Shown here: positions 15,987-23,475 of the stretch, piece after piece
How positions within the stretch are numbered: the first letter of the stretch is position 1
Layout: the number at the start of each line of letters is the position of its first letter
From: Flavobacteriia bacterium
GTDB taxonomy: Bacteria; Bacteroidota; Bacteroidia; Flavobacteriales; Schleiferiaceae
NCBI GenBank assembly: GCA_949516455.1
Contig: CATILC010000144.1
Coordinates: 1-30,381 of the forward strand
Direction of reading: 5' to 3'
Length of the DNA stretch: 30,381 nt
Translations under genes and position numbers: made by a program
Notes under the pieces: model-generated
What the model saw: the letters and a program-made list of their open reading frames with translations, nothing else
Databases searched by the model: none
What the model was told of the DNA's origin: nothing

Positions 15987-17642
15987 TCAATTGGAATCTT
16001 GAGCTGAATAGAGGCGTTCACCGCGTATCCAGGTGGAAAGAATGCGCGCAGTGGGAATGGCCACTTCTGCACATTTCATCAGATCGGTGTCCAAGACCAC
16101 CAGGTCTGCCCATTTTCCTGCCTCCAGACTACCGGTCTCGGTCTCTCTGAACTGAGCATAAGCTGCTTCCACGGTCATGCCGCGAATGGCTTCCTCTCTG
16201 CTGAGCGATTCAGAGGTGAGAAATCCCGATTCAGGCATGCCGGAGAAGTCCTTTCTCGAGACGGCGCTGTAGAAGGTCTTCAAGGGATCGATGTCCTCCA
16301 CCGGAAAATCCGTTCCCAGGGGAAGGATCCCCAATTGCGCCCGCAAACTCGAATAGGCGTAGGCCGCCTCCATGCGCCCTGCGCCCAAACGGTCTTCGGC
16401 CCAGTCAGCGTCTGAAGTGGCATGCGTGGGCTGTACCGAAGGGATGATGCCGTGATCGGAAAACCAGTGACGATCGTCTGGCTGGACCACTTGCGCATGC
16501 TCCACCCGCCAGCGACGGGAACGGTCGTCCTGCAATCGATCGGCATAGAGCTTCAAGACCATCCGGTTTGCAGAATCGCCAATGGCGTGGACGCAGGCCT
16601 GAAGACCCATTTCGTAGACTTCTTCCAATCGTTCTTTCATGTCTTCGCGCGAGGTTACGGGCAGACCGTGCGCATGCGGTGCATCGGCGTAAGGCTCAAG
16701 CAGCAGTGCACCTCTGGAGCCCAGCGCACCGTCGGAGTAAAACTTCACAGAACGCAACCAGAACCGGTCCTCTTCAATGGGCCCGCTTTCGCGCAAAAAG
16801 GCAAAATTTTCCGGGTCATCAGAAGCCATGCAACTGATCGGAATGCGGAAATCTCCATTTGCACTCATGGACCGCAACAGCATCCATTCTTCTTTGGGCA
16901 GGCCGGCGTCGTGCAGGCCGGTCAGGCCATGAGCGAGCAGATTCTGTTCCGCCAGTTTCAATGCGTCTTTCCTTTGCGCCTTATCGGGTGTCCAGTCCTC
17001 GACCCGTTCGACGGCATTGTCGATCAAGAGCCCTGTTGGTCGATCTCCATCCATGACGATCTCACCGCCTTCCAGTCGATCCGGACAACAGACCTCATCT
17101 GTTTCAAGCGCCTTTCCATTGACAAGGACAGCATGTCCGTCCACCCTCCTCAGGATCACAGGCACATCCGGAAAGAGGGAATCGAGCAGGCTGCGCTCTG
17201 GCATTTCCTTTCCCGGCCAATTGTTCTGGTCCCAACCCCAGCCCTGCACGCGGTCCAGAGTGAGCCCACGTTCCACTTGGAGATCGTACCACCGCTTGAG
17301 CAAAAACACCATTTCCTTCTCGGATACCGCCGCCCTCAGATCGGCGGTCAAAAGGGCTTGAGCATAACCCATCACATGGCAATGCGCGTCGATGAATCCC
17401 GGAAAGACGATCGCCCCATTGAGGTCGAGCGTCGAGTCCATGGCAAAGCTTTGCTCCAGATCGGCCTTTGCACCCACAGCCACCACTTTGCCATCGGATA
17501 CCGCAATCGCATCGTGCACGGAGAAGGCATCGTCCACGGTATAAACGACCGCATTGTACAGCAGAAGATCGGCCTGAGGCTTTGTTGAACACGAACCGAA
17601 TAGGAGGACGGACAAAGAGAGGATGAGGTGCGTTGGCTTCAT
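15987..17642 (-). CDS. YtcJ-like amidohydrolase lipoprotein
   Basis: The ATG at 17642 gives 551 residues with a lipoprotein signal 'MKPTHLILSLSVLLFGSC' (Cys18). An in-frame extension to 17768 would hide this signal and is rejected. The amidohydrolase 3 (YtcJ) pattern follows: a small beta-sandwich start 'ADLLLYNAVVYTVDDAF', the metal motif 'FPGFIDAHCHVMGY' (His87, His89), 'GWGWDQNNWPG', 'YSDGALGSRGALL', 'VHAIGDSANRM', 'RVEHAQVV' and 'LGTDFPVEDIDPL'. The metal site looks intact, so it is probably an active amide or carbamate hydrolase on the periplasmic side of a membrane. The substrate is unknown. Confidence 0.9.
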   Translation of the reverse strand: MKPTHLILSLSVLLFGSCSTKPQADLLLYNAVVYTVDDAFSVHDAIAVSDGKVVAVGAKADLEQSFAMDSTLDLNGAIVFPGFIDAHCHVMGYAQALLTADLRAAVSEKEMVFLLKRWYDLQVERGLTLDRVQGWGWDQNNWPGKEMPERSLLDSLFPDVPVILRRVDGHAVLVNGKALETDEVCCPDRLEGGEIVMDGDRPTGLLIDNAVERVEDWTPDKAQRKDALKLAEQNLLAHGLTGLHDAGLPKEEWMLLRSMSANGDFRIPISCMASDDPENFAFLRESGPIEEDRFWLRSVKFYSDGALGSRGALLLEPYADAPHAHGLPVTSREDMKERLEEVYEMGLQACVHAIGDSANRMVLKLYADRLQDDRSRRWRVEHAQVVQPDDRHWFSDHGIIPSVQPTHATSDADWAEDRLGAGRMEAAYAYSSLRAQLGILPLGTDFPVEDIDPLKTFYSAVSRKDFSGMPESGFLTSESLSREEAIRGMTVEAAYAQFRETETGSLEAGKWADLVVLDTDLMKCAEVAIPTARILSTWIRGERLYSAQDSN

Positions 17643-17735
17643 CCGCGCAAGATAGATGAGGTCCGTTGATGGACCGCTGAAGAAGACTCCGCACTTGCCG
17701 TTTGCCCGTATATTATGGCCAGAAAACGACAAGGA

Positions 17736-18740
17736 ATGTACAAGGCACGGATAAGCGGAGTGGGGCACTATGTGCCGCCCAAGGTGGTGAGCAACAACGA
17801 TCTGTCTAAGCTCATGGACACCTCAAACGAGTGGATCATTGAACGAACCGGCATCCAGGAGCGTCGGTTTGCCGACCCGGAAACGGATACGACCTCGGTC
17901 ATGGGCAGCAAAGCGGCCAAGGTGGCACTGGAGCGCGCGGGAATGGAGGCAAGCGAGCTGGACTTCATCATTTTCGCCACGCTGAGCCCAGATTACTATT
18001 TCCCTGGTCCAGGGGTCATGGTGCAGGAACAACTGGGCATTCCGGAGATCGGGGCATTGGACGTGCGAAACCAATGTTCTGGATTCATCTACAGCCTGAG
18101 CGTCGCAGATCAATTCATTCGTTCGGGCATGTATCAGCGGATCCTGGTCATTGGCTCCGAACTGCACAGCGGCGGACTCGACTTCACCACACGCGGAAGG
18201 AATGTGTCGGTCATCTTTGGTGATGGCGCCGGTGCGGCCATTGTGGAAAGGGCTCCCGAAGGACATTCTGGAATTCTGTCCACGCATCTGCACTCCGAGG
18301 GCAAGCACGCCAGGGAGTTGGCGCTCATCGAACCCAGTACCTCCCATTGGGTGGACCGACTGATCGAAGAAGGCGGCAGCGATGACCCAGCCTATCACCC
18401 GTATATGAATGGAAACTTCGTCTTCAAACATGCGGTGACCCGCTTTCAGGAAGTCATCTACGAAGCGCTGAGGCACAACGGGAAAGAGGCATCGGATATC
18501 GATCTGCTGATCCCGCATCAGGCCAATTTGCGCATCAGTCAGTTCATTCAGGGAAAGATGAAACTGCGGGACGATCAGGTGATGAACAACATCATGCGTT
18601 ATGGAAATACCACTGCTGCTTCGATTCCGATCGCTTGGAGCGAAGCATGGGAAGAGGGCAGACTGAAGGAAGGTGATCTGATCTGCCTTGCAGCTTTTGG
18701 CAGCGGATTCACCTGGGCCTCTGCGCTGCTTTACTGGTGA
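17736..18740 (+). CDS. fabH: 3-oxoacyl-[acyl-carrier-protein] synthase III
   Basis: FabH condenses acyl-CoA with malonyl-ACP to start fatty-acid synthesis; in bacteroidetes it often uses branched primers. I chose the ATG at 17736, which gives 334 residues starting 'MYKARISGVGHYVPP' as in homologues and has AAGGA directly upstream. An ATG at 17715 would add seven residues. The catalytic triad is visible: Cys114 in 'NQCSGF', His261 in 'IPHQAN' and Asn291 in 'YGNTTAASIP'. The 'GDGAGAAIVE' loop is also conserved. It is followed after 31 bases by a CrtA-like gene. A specialised KASIII for a secondary lipid or pigment pathway is an alternative. Confidence 0.92.
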   Translation: MYKARISGVGHYVPPKVVSNNDLSKLMDTSNEWIIERTGIQERRFADPETDTTSVMGSKAAKVALERAGMEASELDFIIFATLSPDYYFPGPGVMVQEQLGIPEIGALDVRNQCSGFIYSLSVADQFIRSGMYQRILVIGSELHSGGLDFTTRGRNVSVIFGDGAGAAIVERAPEGHSGILSTHLHSEGKHARELALIEPSTSHWVDRLIEEGGSDDPAYHPYMNGNFVFKHAVTRFQEVIYEALRHNGKEASDIDLLIPHQANLRISQFIQGKMKLRDDQVMNNIMRYGNTTAASIPIAWSEAWEEGRLKEGDLICLAAFGSGFTWASALLYW

Positions 18741-18771
18741 ACCCTTCTGACGCAGAGCAGTTGAAATAAGC

Positions 18772-19455
18772 ATGCAAGCGGTTTGTCTGAGTTTTTATTC
18801 TTTTTCGGGACGTGCCGACCGATGGTGGGCCTTCACCCAGATGGGATTGGCACCGGCAGAACTCCAGCAGGTGATGGGCCTCGACTTTTTTCGAATGATG
18901 GGGACTGGTGCCGGGATGGGCTTTCGTCCCTGGCCGGATACAGGCACATACGCTTTGCTGACGGTCTGGAAAGACAACGACAGCGCCGGGCATGCGCTGA
19001 AAGAAGCATCGATCTTCCAGCAGTTGGAATCCCGAAGCAGCGGGATCAAAAGTTATTGGCTTCGGGCCCATCGGGGAAAAGGTGCCTGGAAGGGGGACCA
19101 ACCCTTTGTACTCGACCCGGAACCGATCGATGGAAAAGTGGCCGTCATCACACGCGCACGCATCAAATGGAACTGGATGCCCTATTTCTGGCTAAGGGTC
19201 CGCAAGGTGAGTCGGCAACTCAAAGGGCTGTCCGAATTGGAATTTTCCAAAGGCATTGGCGAATGGCCACTGATCGAACAAGCCACTTTCAGTCTTTGGA
19301 CCAGTGAATCAGCCATCGATGCGTATGCATACAGGGGAAAACGCCACCGGAAAGTGGTTCAGGCCACCCGAAAGACGGGCTGGTATTCAGAGGAGATGTT
19401 CATGCGTTTCCATGTTCTCGCAGAACAAAGCGGAACGCCCTTACCGATCAGTTGA
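18772..19455 (+). CDS. CrtA-like protein (spheroidene monooxygenase family)
   Basis: The 227-residue sequence resembles proteobacterial CrtA, the acyclic carotenoid 2-ketolase. It shares 'LSFYSFSGRADRWWAFTQMG' at the start, 'FFRMMGTGAGMGFRPWPDTG' (about 39-58), a 'KGAWKG' segment, 'VAVITRARIKW', and 'KGIGEWPLIEQATFSLW' near residue 170. CrtA is reported to be a haem-dependent oxygenase. No crtB, crtI or crtY genes are in the window, so the link to carotenoids is inferred from similarity only. The gene begins 31 bases after fabH and probably lies in its operon. Its end overlaps the convergent LON-domain gene by 8 bases. There is no signal peptide. Confidence 0.75.
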   Translation: MQAVCLSFYSFSGRADRWWAFTQMGLAPAELQQVMGLDFFRMMGTGAGMGFRPWPDTGTYALLTVWKDNDSAGHALKEASIFQQLESRSSGIKSYWLRAHRGKGAWKGDQPFVLDPEPIDGKVAVITRARIKWNWMPYFWLRVRKVSRQLKGLSELEFSKGIGEWPLIEQATFSLWTSESAIDAYAYRGKRHRKVVQATRKTGWYSEEMFMRFHVLAEQSGTPLPIS

Positions 19456-20035
19456 GGTAGATCAGCTCGTTGTAACAGGCTTCTTCTTGCTCCACAAGTA
19501 ATTTTTGTAGGCGCAAACGGCTGTTCACGAATTCCGACTGCGACGGAGTATCTGTGATAGAGGCAAAACGCAATTTGTCTGAGAGCGAGAGATTCAACTC
19601 GTAAATGTCGATTTCTTCTGCATCCGGTTCCAGCACCGTATCGAAGCTATCCAATTCATTGAGTAGTGGATTGGACCAATTTTCAACATAGCCCCCAGGC
19701 CAGAGCTGATCGTCCACGGTGTAGAAGAATTTCTTCAAACGAAAAAGGCCTACGCACTCGATCTCCACATCCATTTCGCCCTGCTCGTAGTGCTTGAGCA
19801 CTGAGGAGATGCGAACAAGGCTTCCAAAGTTTTTCCAGTTTTCTCTCGCATTACACGCAATCCCAAAAACTTCATTTTCAGATATGCAGTGGCGCACGAG
19901 TTCCTTATACCGGTCTTCGAAAATGTGCAGTTCACTCCGTTCGCCAGGCAGGAGGAACAAGTGAAGGGGAAAGAGCGCTATTTTTTTGACCTCAGGCACG
20001 TGTCTGAAAAACAAGCCAAAGGACACAAGGTTCAC
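19448..20035 (-). CDS. Stand-alone LON peptidase substrate-binding-domain protein
   Basis: The 195-residue product has a single LON N-terminal-type domain: 'KKIALFPLHLFLLPGERSEL' near residues 17-36, then 'HIFEDRYKELVRHC', and later 'DVEIECVGLFRLKKF'. The AAA+ and protease domains of Lon are absent, and the length is normal for the stand-alone family. The start is GTG at 20035, which overlaps the oxyR stop as GTGA, so translation is probably coupled to oxyR. No ATG is available near the conserved N-terminus. Stand-alone LON-domain proteins have no settled function in bacteria; substrate or partner binding is inferred. Confidence 0.85.
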   Translation of the reverse strand: MNLVSFGLFFRHVPEVKKIALFPLHLFLLPGERSELHIFEDRYKELVRHCISENEVFGIACNARENWKNFGSLVRISSVLKHYEQGEMDVEIECVGLFRLKKFFYTVDDQLWPGGYVENWSNPLLNELDSFDTVLEPDAEEIDIYELNLSLSDKLRFASITDTPSQSEFVNSRLRLQKLLVEQEEACYNELIYLN

Positions 20036-20973
20036 AAGGGTTCGATCGGATCGTGCTTTTTCTCCAACAAGCGTGCTGGGACGCTTTCGCGCACCGATCG
20101 CGCGATCATTTCGATCATGCGCTGTCGAAAATTCGATCGGTGAAAGACCAGACTTATCTCTCGTGTGGGAATCGGGTGATCCAACGGCTTGAGCAACTTT
20201 TGATCGTCCTTGGGCAAGTCAGCCGCGGTCAGATAAGGAAGCAAGGTCATGCCATGCCCTTGCTTTGAGAGCCGAACGAGCGAATCAAAATTCCCGGTCT
20301 GAATTTCAATGGTTCCCTTTCCCTCAGATCCGATATCCGGGCGTTCGCCACACAGTTTGAGTACTGAGTTTCGAAAGCAATGTCCTTCGTCGAGCAAAAG
20401 CAGATCGTCCAGAACCAATTCAGAATGCAGAACGAATGCTTCTTTCGCAAGTCGGTGTTCCTCTGGAACGAAGGCCATGAAGGGCTCATAGAACAAAGGC
20501 TCCTCCTGTATCAGTCGTTCATTCAACGGCGTGGCCAAAAGTGCAGCATCCAACTCCCGTGATCGGATGGCCTCTATGATCTGTTCTGTCTGCATTTCAC
20601 GGATCCTGAAGCGCACATCTGGCAGATGCTCGCGCAGCTTTGGGGCCAGTCGATAGATCATCTGAGGAGCCAGCGTGGGAATGACGCCCAGCCGGAACGT
20701 TCCCTTCAGATCCCCCTTCATTTCCTGAACGAGTTCGCCGATTCGTCCCGATTCATCCAGGACACGCTGTGCCTGGATCAATATGGGCTCACCTGCCTCT
20801 GTGGCCCGAACGGGGTGTTTCTCTCTGCTGAAAAGCACAATGCCCAACTCTTCCTCCAGCTTCTGGATCTGCATACTCAGGGTGGGCTGCGTGACGTGAC
20901 AAGCTTCTGCGGCCTTGCCAAAATGCTGGTGCGCGTAAACGGCCAGTGCATATTGAAGTTGTGTGAGGGTCAT
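20032..20973 (-). CDS. oxyR: OxyR-type LysR-family peroxide sensor
   Basis: This is a LysR-family regulator of 313 residues: an N-terminal winged helix ('MTLTQLQYALAVYAHQHFGK', 'VTQPTLSMQIQKLEEELG'), a linker helix, and a two-lobed effector domain. The redox motif 'DEGHCFRNSVLKLCGE' places cysteines at 199 and 208, the same numbers and spacing as the peroxide-sensing Cys199/Cys208 of E. coli OxyR, and the 'GHC' context is kept. This supports a true H2O2 sensor that activates catalase, peroxidase and Dps genes by disulfide formation. No such target genes are in the window. It is co-translated with the LON-domain gene. The divergent NUDIX gene starts 68 bases away. Confidence 0.93.
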   Translation of the reverse strand: MTLTQLQYALAVYAHQHFGKAAEACHVTQPTLSMQIQKLEEELGIVLFSREKHPVRATEAGEPILIQAQRVLDESGRIGELVQEMKGDLKGTFRLGVIPTLAPQMIYRLAPKLREHLPDVRFRIREMQTEQIIEAIRSRELDAALLATPLNERLIQEEPLFYEPFMAFVPEEHRLAKEAFVLHSELVLDDLLLLDEGHCFRNSVLKLCGERPDIGSEGKGTIEIQTGNFDSLVRLSKQGHGMTLLPYLTAADLPKDDQKLLKPLDHPIPTREISLVFHRSNFRQRMIEMIARSVRESVPARLLEKKHDPIEPL

Positions 20974-21041
20974 CGGGCGAAATGTCGTTCAAAGATCGCA
21001 TGTTTAAAAGCTCGGCACGCCTTGCTTTGTTTCTTTGAAGG

Positions 21042-21695
21042 GTGGAAAGATCGTCCAGATTGAATTGGCCTGAGTTCTCAGAAGCTTTGTACAAGCATTT
21101 GGCGTATCCCCTACCCGGACTGACAGCCCACCGACGCCTGGTGCCTCCTGAACGCAGACCGGATCTGGGGAAGGCCTTTCCCCGAGAACGCAAGGTGGCG
21201 GCTGTGCTCGTATTGCTCTACCCGATGAACGATCGCGTTTGCTGTGCACTCATCCGAAGGCCGTCCTATCCTGGAGTGCACGGCGGACAGATCGCATTCC
21301 CCGGAGGAAAAGTGGAATCTGAAGACCGTGATCTTCTCCACACCGCCCTGCGGGAAGCCTGGGAGGAGGTCGGAATACAGGCGGAAAAAGTGGAGCGGCC
21401 CACCGAACTCACCCGCTTGTACATCCCACCCAGCAGATACGAGGTGGTCCCCTTTTTGGGCTTGAGCGCTGAGCGCCCTGAATTCGTACTTCAAAGCTCG
21501 GAAGTGGACGAACTCATTGAATTGCCGCTGCACGAACTTTTGGATCCCAAGGTTTATAGCGAAGTCTCCGTACACACCACACGCGGCGAACTGCTCGTCC
21601 CCGCCTATCAGTGGAGGGAAGAGGTCATTTGGGGGGCGACCGCCATGATCATGGCGGAGATCCTCGCACTCATGGATCGTACGATTTCTTCCTAG
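21042..21695 (+). CDS. NUDIX hydrolase, CoA pyrophosphatase type
   Basis: This 217-residue protein carries the CoA-specific motif 'LIRRPSYPGVHGGQIAFPGG' followed by the Nudix box 'GGKVESEDRDLLHTALREAW' and 'EEVGI'. This combination marks the NudL/CoAse group that cleaves CoA or acyl-CoA to 3',5'-ADP and phosphopantetheine. The frame is closed by TGA at 21036-21038 and has no early ATG, so the start is GTG at 21042 or TTG at 21060; GTG is preferred. The gene is divergent from oxyR, with 68 bases between starts. GH16 follows in the same direction after 62 bases. Confidence 0.9.
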   Translation: MERSSRLNWPEFSEALYKHLAYPLPGLTAHRRLVPPERRPDLGKAFPRERKVAAVLVLLYPMNDRVCCALIRRPSYPGVHGGQIAFPGGKVESEDRDLLHTALREAWEEVGIQAEKVERPTELTRLYIPPSRYEVVPFLGLSAERPEFVLQSSEVDELIELPLHELLDPKVYSEVSVHTTRGELLVPAYQWREEVIWGATAMIMAEILALMDRTISS

Positions 21696-21757
21696 AGTTC
21701 ATCCGCAGTTGTCGTATCATTGCGTTCAGAACTAATTGTACATTTTACTATAAGCCC

Positions 21758-23299
21758 ATGCGCAGCAGAATCTCTCTCCTTTTTTCTTTGGTATTCGTCA
21801 TTCAGATCTCCTGGGCACAGAATTCCGGCGGACTGATCGATTTCAGTTCGCACCTCGATGTTTTTGAAACTTTCCTCGGGGCCAGCTTTCAGCTGAAGAC
21901 GGATCCCACCGATCCGAGCAACACCTATGGGGAGATCACCAATACAGGAAATGCATGGGAGGGCATGTATCTGGACCTGCCATCCAATGCCGTAATGGAC
22001 TCGAACAAGGTCATACAGTTCGACTTCTACCAAAGCGGAGGCACCAATGAGGTCTTGGTGAAATTGGAATCGGGGCAGCAAACGGCCGTAGAGGTAAAGA
22101 AGAATGTCAACGGATCGGGTTGGATCAGTGTATCCTTCGACTTCAGTCAGGCACAGCACCCCGGCTCGCCCAACACGGTGAACGCCACCGGGTCCTTCGA
22201 TCGTTTGGTGCTTTTTGTCAATGGCGCCTCCACCACCACCGGCAGCTACGGGTTTGACAACATCAGCTACCCCAACTTCGGTTCTGTGCATCAGTTGGAT
22301 GTGGTGTATCGGGATCTGGTCTACGCAGACGAATTCGATACCGACGGCGCGGTGAACAGCAGCGATTGGTTTCAGGAGATCGTGCCGCCCAATTCCTGGG
22401 GCTGGCACAACGGAGAATTCCAGCACTACACCAATCGACTGGACAACTCCTACGTACAAGACGGCAAACTGCACATCGTGGCCAAAAGGGAAACCTACAA
22501 TGCGTATGGGGTCACACTCGACTACACCTCTGCACGCCTGAATTCCAATTTTTCCTTCACCTATGGAAGGGTTGATGTACGCGCAAAACTTCCGCGGGGT
22601 GTGGGCACCTGGCCGGCCATTTGGATGTTGGGGCGCTCCCACGGCAATCATTGGAATCCATTTGTGAAGCCCTGGCCCGATTGCGGAGAGATCGACATCA
22701 TTGAGCATTGGGGCATCGACAGCGGACGGGTTCAAAGTGCCCTGCACAACCTGAGCAGCAATGGCGCAACTGTGAACAAAGGTGCCTATCCGCTGCCCAC
22801 TGTCAGTGATTCGTTTCACGTCTATTCGCTGAACTGGTCGCCCAACGAGATGGCCTTCATGGTGGATGATGAAGTCTTCTATGTCTACAATCCGCCTGTC
22901 AAGAATGCCGCCACATGGCCCTATGACGATCCGCAATTCATGATCCTGAATGTGGCGATGGGCAGTGCCTGGCACACCATCGACCCCAATTTCCAGCAAA
23001 GCAAGATGGAGGTGGATTATGTGCGTGTCTATCAAAATACGGTGGGCACAGAGGAGCCTAAGGCCATTGGGGCCCGGGTCTTTCCTCAACCCGCTTCCAA
23101 TTTCATCCAGCTCGAAGGATCGGCCTGTACGGAATTCAGTCTGTATGACATGCAGGGAAAGCTTGTTTTGCAGGAGGAATGGAACGGCTCAAAAGACCCG
23201 CAGATCGAGATCGCTCATTTGGCACAGGGAATGTATCGTTGGAGCGCGCGCGTGGAAGGGCGTATTCAAGAAGGCAAAATTCAGGTCGTACGCCCCTGA
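21758..23299 (+). CDS. Secreted GH16 beta-glucanase with T9SS sorting domain
   Basis: The ATG at 21758 gives 513 residues and a clear signal peptide ('ISLLFSLVFVIQISWAQ', to residue 21). Three parts follow: a carbohydrate-binding-like beta-sandwich (about 25-175), a GH16 catalytic domain (about 185-430) and a T9SS type A sorting domain (about 436-513). The catalytic motif is 'EIDIIEHWG' with nucleophile Glu311, Asp313 and acid/base Glu316. 'GRVDVRAKLPRGVGTWPAIW' and 'PQFMILNVAMG' also match laminarinase-type GH16 enzymes. The likely substrate is beta-1,3-glucan such as laminarin. A near-consensus -7 box (TACATTTT, 21739-21746) with TTG 16 bases upstream may be its promoter. Confidence 0.92.
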   Translation: MRSRISLLFSLVFVIQISWAQNSGGLIDFSSHLDVFETFLGASFQLKTDPTDPSNTYGEITNTGNAWEGMYLDLPSNAVMDSNKVIQFDFYQSGGTNEVLVKLESGQQTAVEVKKNVNGSGWISVSFDFSQAQHPGSPNTVNATGSFDRLVLFVNGASTTTGSYGFDNISYPNFGSVHQLDVVYRDLVYADEFDTDGAVNSSDWFQEIVPPNSWGWHNGEFQHYTNRLDNSYVQDGKLHIVAKRETYNAYGVTLDYTSARLNSNFSFTYGRVDVRAKLPRGVGTWPAIWMLGRSHGNHWNPFVKPWPDCGEIDIIEHWGIDSGRVQSALHNLSSNGATVNKGAYPLPTVSDSFHVYSLNWSPNEMAFMVDDEVFYVYNPPVKNAATWPYDDPQFMILNVAMGSAWHTIDPNFQQSKMEVDYVRVYQNTVGTEEPKAIGARVFPQPASNFIQLEGSACTEFSLYDMQGKLVLQEEWNGSKDPQIEIAHLAQGMYRWSARVEGRIQEGKIQVVRP

Positions 23300-23410
23300 C
23301 CAGTTTTGACCATTTAGACTTTATGTCGCTGAATAAGAGCTGATTGACCTATTGGTCGGCCCCGCTTACACACAAGTTTTCCAAAAGTGCGAACGGGAGC
23401 GATCATTTGC

Positions 23411-23418
23411 TACTTTTG
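23411..23418 (+). promoter_or_regulatory. Probable -7 promoter element for atpD-atpC
   Basis: TACTTTTG is a perfect TAnnTTTG and lies 57 bases upstream of the atpD ATG, leaving a leader of about 50 bases. No good TTTG -33 element is seen at the usual spacing. It supports starting atpD at 23476, because the longer in-frame start at 23344 would be upstream of the promoter. Confidence 0.55.
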
Positions 23419-23475
23419 ACGCAAGTTTTGCCGTTGCCAAATAGCGGCGAATTGAATGCCAAAAAAGCGTTTTTC

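Noticed and set aside
16422..17588. A 388-codon frame on the plus strand opposite the amidohydrolase
   Set aside because: The translation is low-complexity His/Gln/Arg-rich with no family features, while the minus strand shows full YtcJ motifs.
17823..18773. A 316-codon minus-strand frame across fabH
   Set aside because: fabH on the plus strand has an intact catalytic triad; the antisense product matches nothing I recognise.
21692..23089. A long open frame (465 codons) antisense to the GH16 gene
   Set aside because: It is a codon-bias shadow: it has no recognisable motif and no signal, and the plus strand has clear GH16 and sorting-domain sequence throughout.
23430..23448. GCCG...CGGC hairpin in the atpD leader as a possible riboswitch or attenuator
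   Set aside because: A 4-bp stem with an 11-base loop; the leader is only about 50 bases and shows no known riboswitch core.
23344..23475. N-terminal extension of atpD by 44 codons
   Set aside because: The extension has no counterpart in the beta subunit and starts upstream of a perfect -7 box at 23411-23418.
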